Assembly: GCF_001020985.1 (NCBI RefSeq)
Contig: NZ_CP011542.1
Location: forward strand, 2,294,001-2,358,000
Direction: 5' to 3'
Origin: Corynebacterium mustelae
GTDB lineage: Bacteria; Actinomycetota; Actinomycetes; Mycobacteriales; Mycobacteriaceae
DNA: 64,000 nucleotides
Position numbers and translations under genes: made by a program
Notes under the pieces: model-generated
What the model was told of the DNA's origin: nothing
The model's database searches: none
What the model saw: the letters and a program-made list of their open reading frames with translations, nothing else
In this document: positions 38,701 through 48,113 of the stretch, piece by piece
Position numbering within the stretch: the stretch's first letter is position 1
Layout of the letters: every line of letters begins with the position of its first letter

Positions 38701-39199
38701 CACCTACCTAGAAACCGGCACCCCCTTCACCGGTACCGGCCAAGACCCTCGTGCAAACGCACCCACAGTCGTTGCCGACGTGGAGCACACCTTAGGGCTC
38801 AGCGCCGACGCAGCCTGCTACTTCCTGCAACTATTGGCGCTGGTCAACCCCACCGACACCAACACCAAAAAGTGGAACGGGTGGAACAAGAAACAGCTCG
38901 ACACCGCACGCAGCGAACTACTGGTGAAAAAACTTGTCGTCGAAGCAAAGCACACCGGTGCCGGCAGGAGCGTTTTCCTGCCCGGTGGGTGGTGCCAAAA
39001 AAGCCATTCAGGACCAGGACTTGAGGTGTGGAAAGCACCGCACTACCTGCTGTGGAACACAGAAAAAGCCACACCTGTAATCCCCACCTGCCCACCAATC
39101 CTGCCCTACCCACACCTGTTTGCTGAAGTGTGGCAGCGCTACACTTCAGGCGACACCCCAGGGTATGAAGAACTCAGAACCGAACGTTACGGACAATGA
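35702..39199 (+). CDS. Giant array protein, copy 8 (M module reduced to its coda)
   Basis: 1,165 residues from ATG 35702; the frame is open to 35660 with weaker starts. The N module is complete but more diverged (KARRHADDQAGKVKTRVESV, FIPAFFEEIARIF). After LTDMRLYDVHPQAMLKIF (near 475) the strands of the M module are missing. Its helical coda remains (ECAQLIDQPLTILEVVEGDE, then IAEIGQLPDV, PSWLGVMY near 595). The C module is complete (SWCANLKLLGTWRRE, WHKDMVRTGPDI, RSVFLPGGWC). This deletion joint differs from copy 6, so M was lost independently. The stop overlaps the next start as ATGA. Confidence 0.88.
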   Translation: MRSTTPLFSAHNHPSSILLMAVAFTADVGLVAPLVKLIPQPIVEAESLALAAFRLIKQSHTPIGYTTHQPSSFLAWAVLTDPTNAHHALSLVRELQKARRHADDQAGKVKTRVESVAATMQESVPHFIPAFFEEIARIFHRVNNLNYAKQFFGKARQLETDLNLEVDPERHAAVFSEFAGLGVVSAKVFSLEARRVLALMEPLRAYQHFLALVIAHAHGGVPAYADVFKDLRGLGAAAGIDAKEVDKEFVLAYAPTPGFPRTAMALQRKILPTLKRLVPQHPEAGVHLAEFIPTTTTIESYIDLLKAANLWENLRTDPARFRAWVSLILNEAYYIDSFAQEPHREFLEAIDANASTLTGLRVTGNLRTFHLDYLDAFVAAGIECVGLTSRYRRDIAFDFPSWCQRHYRDLSVLMAVKEIRWRLVDDLSACVLTDNLDVFLETETTTTLVKEWLEQFQRNWVVSISSSPVANLYSSRKLLTDMRLYDVHPQAMLKIFGTSPALALQEKLVDETWKNAIPDDEQAGVNKFRLPRVTAKLAKITEKECAQLIDQPLTILEVVEGDEVLATAIAATIAEIGQLPDVTLILPELTEIPSWLGVMYGVAPKEEGDDPTTLFPLPPTLGQEFSVNDAQFLAKLLHRPKETGEIVMDHSCKKLVENIGQEKVLLARLSRPGIPIDTVRKYHTFYSWCANLKLLGTWRRETLADNAFPTYGFTPHWDNNALIVHTNSGFLRLWSQDVSNKPADGDDFFVAQEEFLSALDEILKWHEDRHEADTTTEPAWSDVTVAQIAEEAARVSTLPPESWRYFFVVDRDTYNPAAWTDEWEHNAQEILGLSANKLERAYHDCAAQFGEDQFELLATAWHKDMVRTGPDIGKLAQAWAKRWGSPWIHLTDTMMAEIPAHYHHKLSGEFHRNPHDKSDPEGWAFRTSLLVVYLYVAQLVEASSDIARVLAQKISHFHDYPVAPDAPELCGSIENFGFFHSALEDEAPRVVSEGYLDTLITYLETGTPFTGTGQDPRANAPTVVADVEHTLGLSADAACYFLQLLALVNPTDTNTKKWNGWNKKQLDTARSELLVKKLVVEAKHTGAGRSVFLPGGWCQKSHSGPGLEVWKAPHYLLWNTEKATPVIPTCPPILPYPHLFAEVWQRYTSGDTPGYEELRTERYGQ

Positions 39200-42100
39200 C
39201 ACACACCATCAGAGCCAACAAACGTGACGGCGACGTGCCGGTACTCGCCATGCGGTTTCACAACCCGCACACCAACTTAGCCCTGGTCAGGCTTGTACCC
39301 GAACCGCTTGCACAAGCCGAAACACTCGCACTCACACGCATCGGAATGCGGGAGGAAAACCACGCGACCGTGGGGTTCACCCAGCCCAGAGCGCTCGGTT
39401 TCCCCGCGCATCTTATCCTCACCGACCCCGACAACGCGCACCACGCGCTCAATCTTGTTGCGGACCTACGGTGGGCGCGTCGACAAGCAAAAACCAAGCC
39501 CACGGCGGTAAAAACCCGCATTGATGAGCTAAGCTCCCGCCTCGAAGCATCCGTACCCCACTTCCTGCCCACCTTTTTCGAGGAAATCTCCCGCATCTTC
39601 GCCACGGCAGCCAACGCGCACTTAGCAAAGCACTACTTCGGCAGAGCCCGCGAAACAGAACGCGCCCACGACCTTGCCATCGACCCGGAACGCCATACCC
39701 AAGCCTTCGCCGAATTCGCCGCTTTTGGGGCCATCAGCGCCCACACATTCACCGAAGAAGCCCACCGCCTGGCAGCACACATGCACCCCGAAGAAGCCTA
39801 CCGCTACTTCTTCAACCTGCTGCTCAACCAGGCACAAACCGGTGCAGGGCTCTCACTTGTCAACCTCACTGACCTAGAACACCTCGGTATCGCATCTGGG
39901 CTTTCCGCAGCAGAAGTCGACGCGGAATTTCTCGCGGAATACGTCACCACGCGCAGCTACCGGAAAAGCACAGCCAGGCTTCTCACAAAGGTGCTGGCAG
40001 CCATGCCTACCGTGGCGAAAAACCACGAAGCCGCCCACGCATTCACCTACACAATCCCCACACGCATGACAGCGAAGCAATACTTCGCCGCACTCAACGC
40101 ATCTGGGTTGTGGGATGTGATCCGCACCCGCGCTGAAACGTTCCAACAGTGGCTTCACACACTCATCGACCAGGAACAATACTCAGGATTTTTCTCCCAT
40201 TCCGACGGTGATTTCATCGCACAGATCAGCCAGTGCGCCCGGCAAGCAACGGGTATGGTGATCACCGATTATCCGCTTTCCTGCCACCCGGATTACCTCG
40301 ACGTTTTCCTCGAAATAGGAATCACGATCACCGTAACCAGACGCGAAGAAACCCTGAACTTCTACAACTGGAAAGCCAGCCACCACCGCGACCTGAAATA
40401 TGTGGCGAAAGACCCCACCTTGCGCCCCACCGCGGTGGACACTTTCTTCCATGTTTACTCCTACCTCAGCTTCGATCCATCTTTCTTCGATCCCTTTTTC
40501 GCACTGGACCCCACCCGCGACCTGCTGCGCGAATGGTTGGACAAGGTGCGGGAAAAGAAACAGCAGGCCATTGGTTGCCAAGGGCTATGGAACGAACTCG
40601 ATGGGCTGCTTCACACACTTCACGATCCACGTTTTGCCGAAATCAACCCCGCTGCCATGGCGGAAATCGCAGAAATCGACGTTGCCGAGGAGCTCGCGGA
40701 ACGCCTTCGGCGCGGCACCCTTGTGGAATACGCCTGGCCCGCATACGAGTCGGTCGCAGGGGTTGAGGCGATGCAGCAGGATCTGTCGGTGGTCGCCTGC
40801 TTCCCATCGCTGGTGGTGACCAAGGACTCAACGCTGAGCATTATTACCGGCGAAGAAATCACCACCTACCCTGCTTTTCCCCACGCGTACCCGTTTAAAG
40901 CTGTGATCACGACCGACGATATTTTCCTGTGTTTCCTCAATCTTCACACAGGTGGAACGTACTCCGGCTGGGTTATTCATGGAACCACCCACCCTCTGAA
41001 GGTGGCTGAGAAACCTGGAGTCGAGAGCGAATACTGCGCCCCCGTGGATGGTGTGTATTACATTGGCAAGACACCGATCACGAACAAAACCCCACTGACC
41101 GATTTCCCTTTCGGCACGCATATTGGAACGAATCCGGTCTATGCAACTACAGGGACAACTCCCCGCGAAACTGTCACGGCGCTTCCCAGCCACAACACTT
41201 TTAGTGAAGAAGAGTTCAACACACAATTACGGGCCGGTACCCTCCCTGGGTTGGTTCTACCCCCATCCGTTTTCGATGTGGTCACAGGTGACTACCAGTT
41301 TGTCCACGCCTTAAGTTTCCTCGCAAACGCCGTGGACGCGACACAACACTCCCCTCTGGGGGTTGATTCGCAGACCCATTTCGGGTTCTCATTCACCACC
41401 AACACGCCACGGCGGTCAAGTTATTGGATCAGCCCACTAGGGGTTTTCCACAAAGAGCTCGACCCGTTCATCGCTATCAAAAAGCCAGGCTGCGACGCTG
41501 TCACATCCGATGACGATGTGTGGCTACTGTACAAAACATGGTACGACAACACCGTCACGCTTTACGACGGCGGATCAAGCGCCCCCATCTCATACTCGTT
41601 GACGTCAGCGGGCACCCCACACAGCCTCAACCGCCTCCCCGCAGCAGGTTTCCACTCCCTGAAACCCCGCAAGGAATCAGTCTCACGAAAAATGCGCCAC
41701 TGTACTAGGCAACAGGCCGCGGCACTGATCGCTGATCCCGCAAGCATCCTCGACTTCACGGAACAGGAGGAGACACTCGCAGGCGCAATCGCAGGCATTC
41801 TTGCTGAAATCAGCACTATTCGTGGTGTGAACCTCACGCTACCGCAGTGCGCACACGTTCCTTCCTGGTTAACGCACCTGTACGATACCGCACCCCAGGC
41901 CAAACTTAGTGATGCCCACATTCCACCACCACCGGAACTCTCGCCCGAAGCATACGGCCTTTTACCCTCCTTGGTGGATACTGGCTACTGGTTCTCCCAC
42001 CTTCCCCCACAGGATTTTTGCCAGCATGCTGAACAGCTCGCACACGTACTCCGCGATCCGCAACACAGTGGGAGCGTAAAGCTTGACCAAACGAGTGAAC

Positions 42101-43647
42101 TACTCATAGCCGTGATGGGGCGCGAAAAGTTCATTCTCACCGCCTTGTCTGTTCCAGGTATCCCCCTCGAACTCCTCCGCGAATTTCATGCATTCTTCAC
42201 CTGGTGTGCGCATGTGGGGATTTTTGGTACGTGGCGTCGGGTGACTGAGGCTGACGATTCTTATGCTGATTGGGGAAATTACCACTGGCAGAACCACTAT
42301 TTCGTTGCCAACCTTCAGTCAGAGGTGGCGTGGTTCTGGAATCCTGATGCTCAGCAACCCCCACCCATAACCTCCGTCGACCCCTTCGACGATGACTACC
42401 ATGTGACGCACACGCAGTTCCTCGAATCGCTCGACCGCATTGTGTCATGGCGCGAAAACCACAATACAGAGCACACCTGGGATTTAGAAACCCTCAACAA
42501 AGCAGCCGTGGAAGCAAGCACTTTCTCCAGCATCCCACCCGCACTGTGGCAACTTTTCCTTTCGGGAAGCCCCACGGCGTTTACCCCTGAGCAGCAGGAA
42601 GTAGCATTTTTAACCGCGGGGCTGACAAAACACCAGTATGCCCAGCTGCAAGAGATCACACCGGGGATCTTTAACGGCCGCCAACGAAAACTCATGGCTT
42701 TGTCCTGGCACGAAGATTTCTATCACGCAGGGCCATCGCTGTGCGCACTCAAACACGCCTGGCAGCAATTGTGGGGCATGCCGTGGATACAGTTCACCGA
42801 CGACATGTTTACCCAAGTCTTGCCCGCCATGAAGGCGATGTGGGGTAAGCCGTCGGAACTCTTTCACAGCGAAACAATAACCCCAGGCGACTACGACGAC
42901 ACCTCGAACAACGGGCTTTATACCGTCTACGTTCACCTCGCGCACCTCGTTACCCCAGGCAGTGTAACTGCGCTATCGCTGGCGAAACGCCTAGAAAATT
43001 TCGCCACCTACAACGGTGCGGATAAGCACTATCCGATCGGTGGGGACTACCCCACCGCAAAAACCAGCGGCTTCTCCCCCGAAGCATACGCACCCCGCCT
43101 CATTGGCGAGGGATACCTAGACATACTCATTGAACACCTGAAAACCGGTGACCCGATTCTCGGCACACCCCAAGACCCCCTCGCAAGTACCGCCGATGTG
43201 GTTTCCGACGCGGCAGCAACACTGGGGATCAGCACTGGTGCGGCACGCTATTTCCTCCAGCTCTTAGCACTAGCCAACCCGACCGACACCGCCGTTAAAA
43301 AATGGAACCATTGGACGAAGAAACAACTCGATGACGCACGTAATGAACTCATCACACACAATCTCGTCATCGAAGCCGCACGCACCGGTGCTGGCCGAAC
43401 CGTCTTCCTCCCCGGCGGCTGGCTGCACAAAAGCGATACCGGCCCAGGAATCGAAACATGGAAAACACCCCACTACCTCCTATGGAAAGCACCCAAAACG
43501 AGACCCATCATCCCAGGCTGCCCACCACTACTGCCTTACCCACGCCTATTTACCGAAGTGTGGCAACGCTACGCAACCGGCGACAAACCAACCTATGACG
43601 AACTCGCACCCGAAAACTACCACCACAACCGGAAAGGACAACGATGA
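39196..43647 (+). CDS. Giant array protein, copy 9 (full, diverged)
   Basis: 1,483 residues, all modules present, clearly further from copies 1-5. The N module begins with LAMRFHNPHTNLALVRLVPE and carries RWARRQAKTKP. LRRGTLVEYAWPAYE lies near 505. The M module keeps the blade signatures only loosely (TTDDIFLCFLNLHTGG, GTHIGTNPVYATTG, WISPLGVFH, LYDGGSSAPIS). The C module has WHEDFYHAGPSLCALKHAWQ and FLPGGWLHKSD, ending in a basic tail (NYHHNRKGQR). It starts in an ATGA overlap with copy 8 and ends in an ATGATGA overlap with copy 10. Confidence 0.9.
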   Translation: MTHTIRANKRDGDVPVLAMRFHNPHTNLALVRLVPEPLAQAETLALTRIGMREENHATVGFTQPRALGFPAHLILTDPDNAHHALNLVADLRWARRQAKTKPTAVKTRIDELSSRLEASVPHFLPTFFEEISRIFATAANAHLAKHYFGRARETERAHDLAIDPERHTQAFAEFAAFGAISAHTFTEEAHRLAAHMHPEEAYRYFFNLLLNQAQTGAGLSLVNLTDLEHLGIASGLSAAEVDAEFLAEYVTTRSYRKSTARLLTKVLAAMPTVAKNHEAAHAFTYTIPTRMTAKQYFAALNASGLWDVIRTRAETFQQWLHTLIDQEQYSGFFSHSDGDFIAQISQCARQATGMVITDYPLSCHPDYLDVFLEIGITITVTRREETLNFYNWKASHHRDLKYVAKDPTLRPTAVDTFFHVYSYLSFDPSFFDPFFALDPTRDLLREWLDKVREKKQQAIGCQGLWNELDGLLHTLHDPRFAEINPAAMAEIAEIDVAEELAERLRRGTLVEYAWPAYESVAGVEAMQQDLSVVACFPSLVVTKDSTLSIITGEEITTYPAFPHAYPFKAVITTDDIFLCFLNLHTGGTYSGWVIHGTTHPLKVAEKPGVESEYCAPVDGVYYIGKTPITNKTPLTDFPFGTHIGTNPVYATTGTTPRETVTALPSHNTFSEEEFNTQLRAGTLPGLVLPPSVFDVVTGDYQFVHALSFLANAVDATQHSPLGVDSQTHFGFSFTTNTPRRSSYWISPLGVFHKELDPFIAIKKPGCDAVTSDDDVWLLYKTWYDNTVTLYDGGSSAPISYSLTSAGTPHSLNRLPAAGFHSLKPRKESVSRKMRHCTRQQAAALIADPASILDFTEQEETLAGAIAGILAEISTIRGVNLTLPQCAHVPSWLTHLYDTAPQAKLSDAHIPPPPELSPEAYGLLPSLVDTGYWFSHLPPQDFCQHAEQLAHVLRDPQHSGSVKLDQTSELLIAVMGREKFILTALSVPGIPLELLREFHAFFTWCAHVGIFGTWRRVTEADDSYADWGNYHWQNHYFVANLQSEVAWFWNPDAQQPPPITSVDPFDDDYHVTHTQFLESLDRIVSWRENHNTEHTWDLETLNKAAVEASTFSSIPPALWQLFLSGSPTAFTPEQQEVAFLTAGLTKHQYAQLQEITPGIFNGRQRKLMALSWHEDFYHAGPSLCALKHAWQQLWGMPWIQFTDDMFTQVLPAMKAMWGKPSELFHSETITPGDYDDTSNNGLYTVYVHLAHLVTPGSVTALSLAKRLENFATYNGADKHYPIGGDYPTAKTSGFSPEAYAPRLIGEGYLDILIEHLKTGDPILGTPQDPLASTADVVSDAAATLGISTGAARYFLQLLALANPTDTAVKKWNHWTKKQLDDARNELITHNLVIEAARTGAGRTVFLPGGWLHKSDTGPGIETWKTPHYLLWKAPKTRPIIPGCPPLLPYPRLFTEVWQRYATGDKPTYDELAPENYHHNRKGQR

Positions 43648-46600
43648 TGACACAGCACCCCACATCACCACACAGCGTCCCCCTCATCGCAGTTGCTTTC
43701 CGCACCCCCACACATGGCGCAAAGCCTCTGGTCAAACTACTGCCCGAACCCCTAGTACCAGCGGAAACAGCCGCGCTCCAAACAATAGGACTCATACCAG
43801 CCACCCACACCCCAGTCGGCCACACCCACAACCGCGCCCTCGGCTTCCCCGCGCATCTTATCCTCACCGACCCCGACAACGCGCACCACGCCCTCAAGCT
43901 TGTCAAAGACCTCCAGTGGGCGCGTCGACAAGCAAAAACACACCCAGAAGACGTCGAAGAATTCACAGACAACCTCATCACCCAATTAAGCGCAACAACA
44001 CCACAGTTTCTTCCCACATTCCTCGAAGAAATCGCACGGATCTACGTGACAACACACGAATTGAACCGCGCGGAAAAATACTTTGAGCAAGCCCGCGAAA
44101 TCGAACGCACCTATGCGCTCCCCATCGACTGCGAACGCCACACCCACGCCTTTACCGAATTTGCGAAACTTGGAGTAATCGCTGACGAAACTTTCGCACG
44201 TGAAGCACGCACCATTGTTGCCCAATTCGACCCAGCAAGTGCCTACGATTACTTCTTCACGCTACTGATCGCATACTCACGCGCGCGAAAAAATCTCTAC
44301 CCAAAAGCGCTGCGTGACCTCGAAAAATTAGCGAAACAGCTGGGATATTCGAAAAGGCAAGTACGAACACAGTTTGCTGCGGCTTTTATACCGACCCGAG
44401 CTTTTTGTGAGTCTTCGGAAAAGCTGCTTGACAAAATTATTAAGGTTGTCCCTGAAGCAGCAAAGGTTAACCCAGAAATACGCAGCCATCTCATGCGGTC
44501 TATTCCCAAACACTGCACGCCAAAGCAGTATTTTGCTCTTCTTAAACGAAGTGGCACATGGGATGATATGTGCAATGAACCGGAAAAACTCCGTGCTTGG
44601 TTTCAATACATAACTATTTCCAGCCAAGTCGGGTCAATCTTCGGAATGCCTGAAAAATCCTGCATCGACATGCTTCTGGCACAAAAAGACACTTTAAGTG
44701 GCGTTAAAATTACGAGCAAACATTCGATACCGGGAGCATTATCAGATTTCCATGTCGATTATCTAGATCTTTTCCTAGAGATAGGTATTTTATTTGACGA
44801 GAAATTCAAAGTTGAGGATATCAATTTATTTGACTGGATTTCCCGGCATTACCGTGATCTTAAGTTCCTCGGCCAAAGCAGCGATTTCCGCCCAGCAATT
44901 CTCCGAGCGTGTGAACGAATAAGAGATTTTTCAAGCTTTATGGAAAATGAGCACACACGCCACATCGTGTTTCTCTGGTTAGAAGATTTACGTCAACAAT
45001 ACAAAAACGCGATTGGTTCCTACGAGGGATTAACGAAATTCCAAAGTGGTCTCCCCGACCTTGGTGACCCTCATCTCAAAGAAATACACCCCACTGCTGT
45101 TGCGGAACTGAAAACCCACGAACCCGCCAAGGCTCTCCAAGAAGCAATCCGCCGTGGCACCAAAGTCGAATACGCATGGCCAGAGTTTGAAAACCTCATC
45201 GAAACCATAAGACCAGACGAAGGCATTTCAATATATTCAGCGTTTCCTTACATTGCGGTCTCTCAAGGTTCAACCATGTATCTCCTCAAAGGAGAATCAC
45301 AACGGATAGTGGAGATTCCCAAGGCATCGCGTATTGCGTTCGCAGTAGTCACCGAAGACGACGTTTTCCTTATCTACAGGGACGCCACCAACAAACATTA
45401 CTTCTCATTCTGGGAGTCCGAAGGATTCGGTCGGCCGATCAGACACGAGTACGATAACCTTGGGCAAGGTGACTATACGTACATAGTGAACAATATTCCC
45501 TACTGCGGTTCAACCCCGATCGTTAAAGGTAAAACACTCCTCGAATTTCCTTACCACGCCAATATTGGGTTTGCCCCCTGCTATAGCAAAGATAGGAATA
45601 ACCTTGTTACTAATCTTTCCAGCGGTGAAACGATGCCCCTTAGCGAATTCACCGACAAACTTCGAACCGGTTCAACGCCCGGTTTAAATGTCCCGCGTTT
45701 CTTTTTAGATCAATTGCCTGATAACGCCACATTTAATTTTTACAATAGCTACGAAGTCGCAGCCGACGCGAGTACGATTTCATCACCTTTGGGTACCGAT
45801 TCGGGACGCCACTTTACGTATATTTTTACCAAAAGCGATTACAACGATACCTGTTATTGTGTGTCGCCTCTCGGGTCGTACGTTTTCGAATTGGATTATG
45901 ATCCATTGCACCAATTCAATCTTGCGTTCATGAAAAAACCGTCCGCCGAGAGCGAGGATTCAGATCGCAGAGTATGGCTAATCCAAGGTGGAAAACTCCA
46001 CGATCTCCCCTCAAGGCTTCCAATCAACCCATCACTGACAGGAACTGGAGAAAAGCACTGTATTGAAAAGCTACCTACCGCAGCATTTCATTATTTAAGC
46101 ATCCGAAATGAATCAATATCTGAAAACATGCGGAATTGTAGTTTGCAGCAAGCAGCAACAATGATTGCGAACCCAGAGAAAATTTTGGAATTCACCGAAG
46201 GCGATAAAACTATTGCAGCCGCTATTGCAGGAATGATGGCAGAAATTGGACAAATCAACGGCTTCGAAATTGTTCCCCCTCCTCTTCCTGTTGTTCCTGA
46301 TTTTCTGCAGCACCTTTACCAAGTGCTCACGATATCAGAGTTAGATCAGGCTATTCGTCGTGAAATCGCATCGATTCATTCACCCCCACTTATTGAATTC
46401 TGGACCGAATCTGATTTTCCCATATCTTGGAGCACAAAATTACAGTATTCCTCAGAAACGATGAAGCTACTTGCTGCCATACTGCGACATCCACAAAAAT
46501 CGGGAGAATTTCAGATTGATACAGAAGACAGATTTTACGCTCTTCCTTCGATTGGCTGTGAAAAACTCCTGTTAACGTGGTTAGCGTTACCACGCGTCCC

Positions 46601-48104
46601 TTTGACGATAGTACGCAAATACTATGACTTGCTTCGCTGGTGTGCGGAGGTTGGCCTGTTAGGTACATGGCGTCGGATAACCGTGCGAAGGACGGTAACC
46701 TATAACAACAATCGAATCTGGTGGGAGAATAACACTCTTGCCATGGATACTAGTTTCACCGAGGTACGGTTTTGGAATCCTCAAATCCAGGCACGCCCTG
46801 CCATTAGCTCGATAGACCCTTTCGATGACGATTATTTCTTGCCCAAGGATGAATTCTTGGCTGCGTTGGATGGCATTCTTGCCTGGCATGAGTCCCGTCA
46901 TGCAAATGGAATTAGTTCCTACATGGGGTGGGAGGGAAAAACCGTGGAAGAAGCAGCGAAAGAAGCCGCCCAGGTAAGCACGTTCCCGCCATGTTTGTGG
47001 CGTCTGTTAATTGCGGGTAACCCGCTCAAACCCTACCGTTTTGAAAGGGATAAGAAACACAAAAAGTATGGAATGAATCCTCGGGAAGATTTAGGAATCT
47101 CACTTAAAAGAGCGTATTCGTTTCAGGTCTATATTTATAACGCCATAGGACACCGGTCAGAGAATTTGCTCGCCTTATCGTGGCACAAAGACTTCCTCCG
47201 CACAGGGCCATCGATCGCTGGGATCGAGAAGTTTTGGGAACATATGCGAGGTAAACCGTGGATTCATCTCACGGACGACATGTTCAAAGAACTACGTCCA
47301 GCGCTGAAAAGACTCAAACACAAGCAGAAAGTAGCGTTCCACGGAACTTCCCGCAGAAAAAAGTTAGCCACGAAACGTGGCAGCTACCGGCTTTTCAACG
47401 TGTATGTGCAGCTTGCACATCTCGTGCAACCGGGAACTGAAACGGCACGGACTTTAGCCAAACGTTTCAAAGACTTCGCTTCATTTGATCTTGCGGACGA
47501 ACGGATTCCTTTGGGCAGTGGCTATCCTGCTGATGATTCGTGGGATGATAGTGCAAAAATTCAGTCACCTTATTTGCTTCAAGAAGGCGCCCTTGACGCA
47601 CTCATCAACTACCTAAAAACCGGCACCCCGTTCTCCGGCGCCCCGCAAGACCCACTGGTCAGCGCACCACACACAGTAAGCAATGCCGCACAAACCTTAG
47701 GCATCACCAACGAAGGTGCTAGGTATTTCCTCCAACTACTGGCACTAGCAAACCCCACAGACAAAAACATCCAAAAATGGAATAGCTGGTCCACACATCA
47801 ACTCGACCAAGCCCGAGACGAACTACTCGCGAAAAACCTCGTCATCACAGCCGAACGCGACCACACAGGAAGAAACGTCTTCCTCCCCGGCGGCTGGCTG
47901 CACAAAAGCGATACCGGTCCTGGAATCGAAACATGGAAAACACCCCACTACCCACTCTGGAAAGCACCCGTCAGTAGACCCATCATCCCAAGCTGCCCAC
48001 CACTTGTACCCTACCCCGAACTATTCCAAACAGTGTGGCAACGCTACTCCTTAGGTGATACCCCTGGATATGAAGAGCTCACGACAAAACCCCACAGGAC
48101 ATAA
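43644..48104 (+). CDS. Giant array protein, copy 10 (full, AT-rich core)
   Basis: 1,486 residues with N, M and C modules. The first 120 codons are C-rich and almost the same as copy 11. From about 44040 the sequence becomes visibly more AT-rich with different codon habits, until about 47550, where the C-rich style returns with the C-terminal segment. In the core, RRGTKVEYAWPEFE, TEDDVFLIYRDA and SPLGTDSGRHF retain the family pattern, but many positions are divergent and Lys content is higher. This looks like an older or foreign core with both ends overwritten by recombination with neighbours. Confidence 0.9.
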   Translation: MMTQHPTSPHSVPLIAVAFRTPTHGAKPLVKLLPEPLVPAETAALQTIGLIPATHTPVGHTHNRALGFPAHLILTDPDNAHHALKLVKDLQWARRQAKTHPEDVEEFTDNLITQLSATTPQFLPTFLEEIARIYVTTHELNRAEKYFEQAREIERTYALPIDCERHTHAFTEFAKLGVIADETFAREARTIVAQFDPASAYDYFFTLLIAYSRARKNLYPKALRDLEKLAKQLGYSKRQVRTQFAAAFIPTRAFCESSEKLLDKIIKVVPEAAKVNPEIRSHLMRSIPKHCTPKQYFALLKRSGTWDDMCNEPEKLRAWFQYITISSQVGSIFGMPEKSCIDMLLAQKDTLSGVKITSKHSIPGALSDFHVDYLDLFLEIGILFDEKFKVEDINLFDWISRHYRDLKFLGQSSDFRPAILRACERIRDFSSFMENEHTRHIVFLWLEDLRQQYKNAIGSYEGLTKFQSGLPDLGDPHLKEIHPTAVAELKTHEPAKALQEAIRRGTKVEYAWPEFENLIETIRPDEGISIYSAFPYIAVSQGSTMYLLKGESQRIVEIPKASRIAFAVVTEDDVFLIYRDATNKHYFSFWESEGFGRPIRHEYDNLGQGDYTYIVNNIPYCGSTPIVKGKTLLEFPYHANIGFAPCYSKDRNNLVTNLSSGETMPLSEFTDKLRTGSTPGLNVPRFFLDQLPDNATFNFYNSYEVAADASTISSPLGTDSGRHFTYIFTKSDYNDTCYCVSPLGSYVFELDYDPLHQFNLAFMKKPSAESEDSDRRVWLIQGGKLHDLPSRLPINPSLTGTGEKHCIEKLPTAAFHYLSIRNESISENMRNCSLQQAATMIANPEKILEFTEGDKTIAAAIAGMMAEIGQINGFEIVPPPLPVVPDFLQHLYQVLTISELDQAIRREIASIHSPPLIEFWTESDFPISWSTKLQYSSETMKLLAAILRHPQKSGEFQIDTEDRFYALPSIGCEKLLLTWLALPRVPLTIVRKYYDLLRWCAEVGLLGTWRRITVRRTVTYNNNRIWWENNTLAMDTSFTEVRFWNPQIQARPAISSIDPFDDDYFLPKDEFLAALDGILAWHESRHANGISSYMGWEGKTVEEAAKEAAQVSTFPPCLWRLLIAGNPLKPYRFERDKKHKKYGMNPREDLGISLKRAYSFQVYIYNAIGHRSENLLALSWHKDFLRTGPSIAGIEKFWEHMRGKPWIHLTDDMFKELRPALKRLKHKQKVAFHGTSRRKKLATKRGSYRLFNVYVQLAHLVQPGTETARTLAKRFKDFASFDLADERIPLGSGYPADDSWDDSAKIQSPYLLQEGALDALINYLKTGTPFSGAPQDPLVSAPHTVSNAAQTLGITNEGARYFLQLLALANPTDKNIQKWNSWSTHQLDQARDELLAKNLVITAERDHTGRNVFLPGGWLHKSDTGPGIETWKTPHYPLWKAPVSRPIIPSCPPLVPYPELFQTVWQRYSLGDTPGYEELTTKPHRT
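43861..44017 (+). repeat. 157-nt exact match to copy 11 (48325-48481)
   Basis: Bases 43861-44017 and 48325-48481 are identical. They cover LTDPDNAHHALKLVKDLQWA and on to the PQFLP segment of the N module. Identity ends abruptly on the right, where copy 10 reads ATTCCTCGAAG and copy 11 reads TTTTCTTGAGG. The first 49 nt are also nearly shared with copy 9. This points to recent gene conversion. Confidence 0.85.
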
Positions 48105-48113
48105 CCAACAGTC

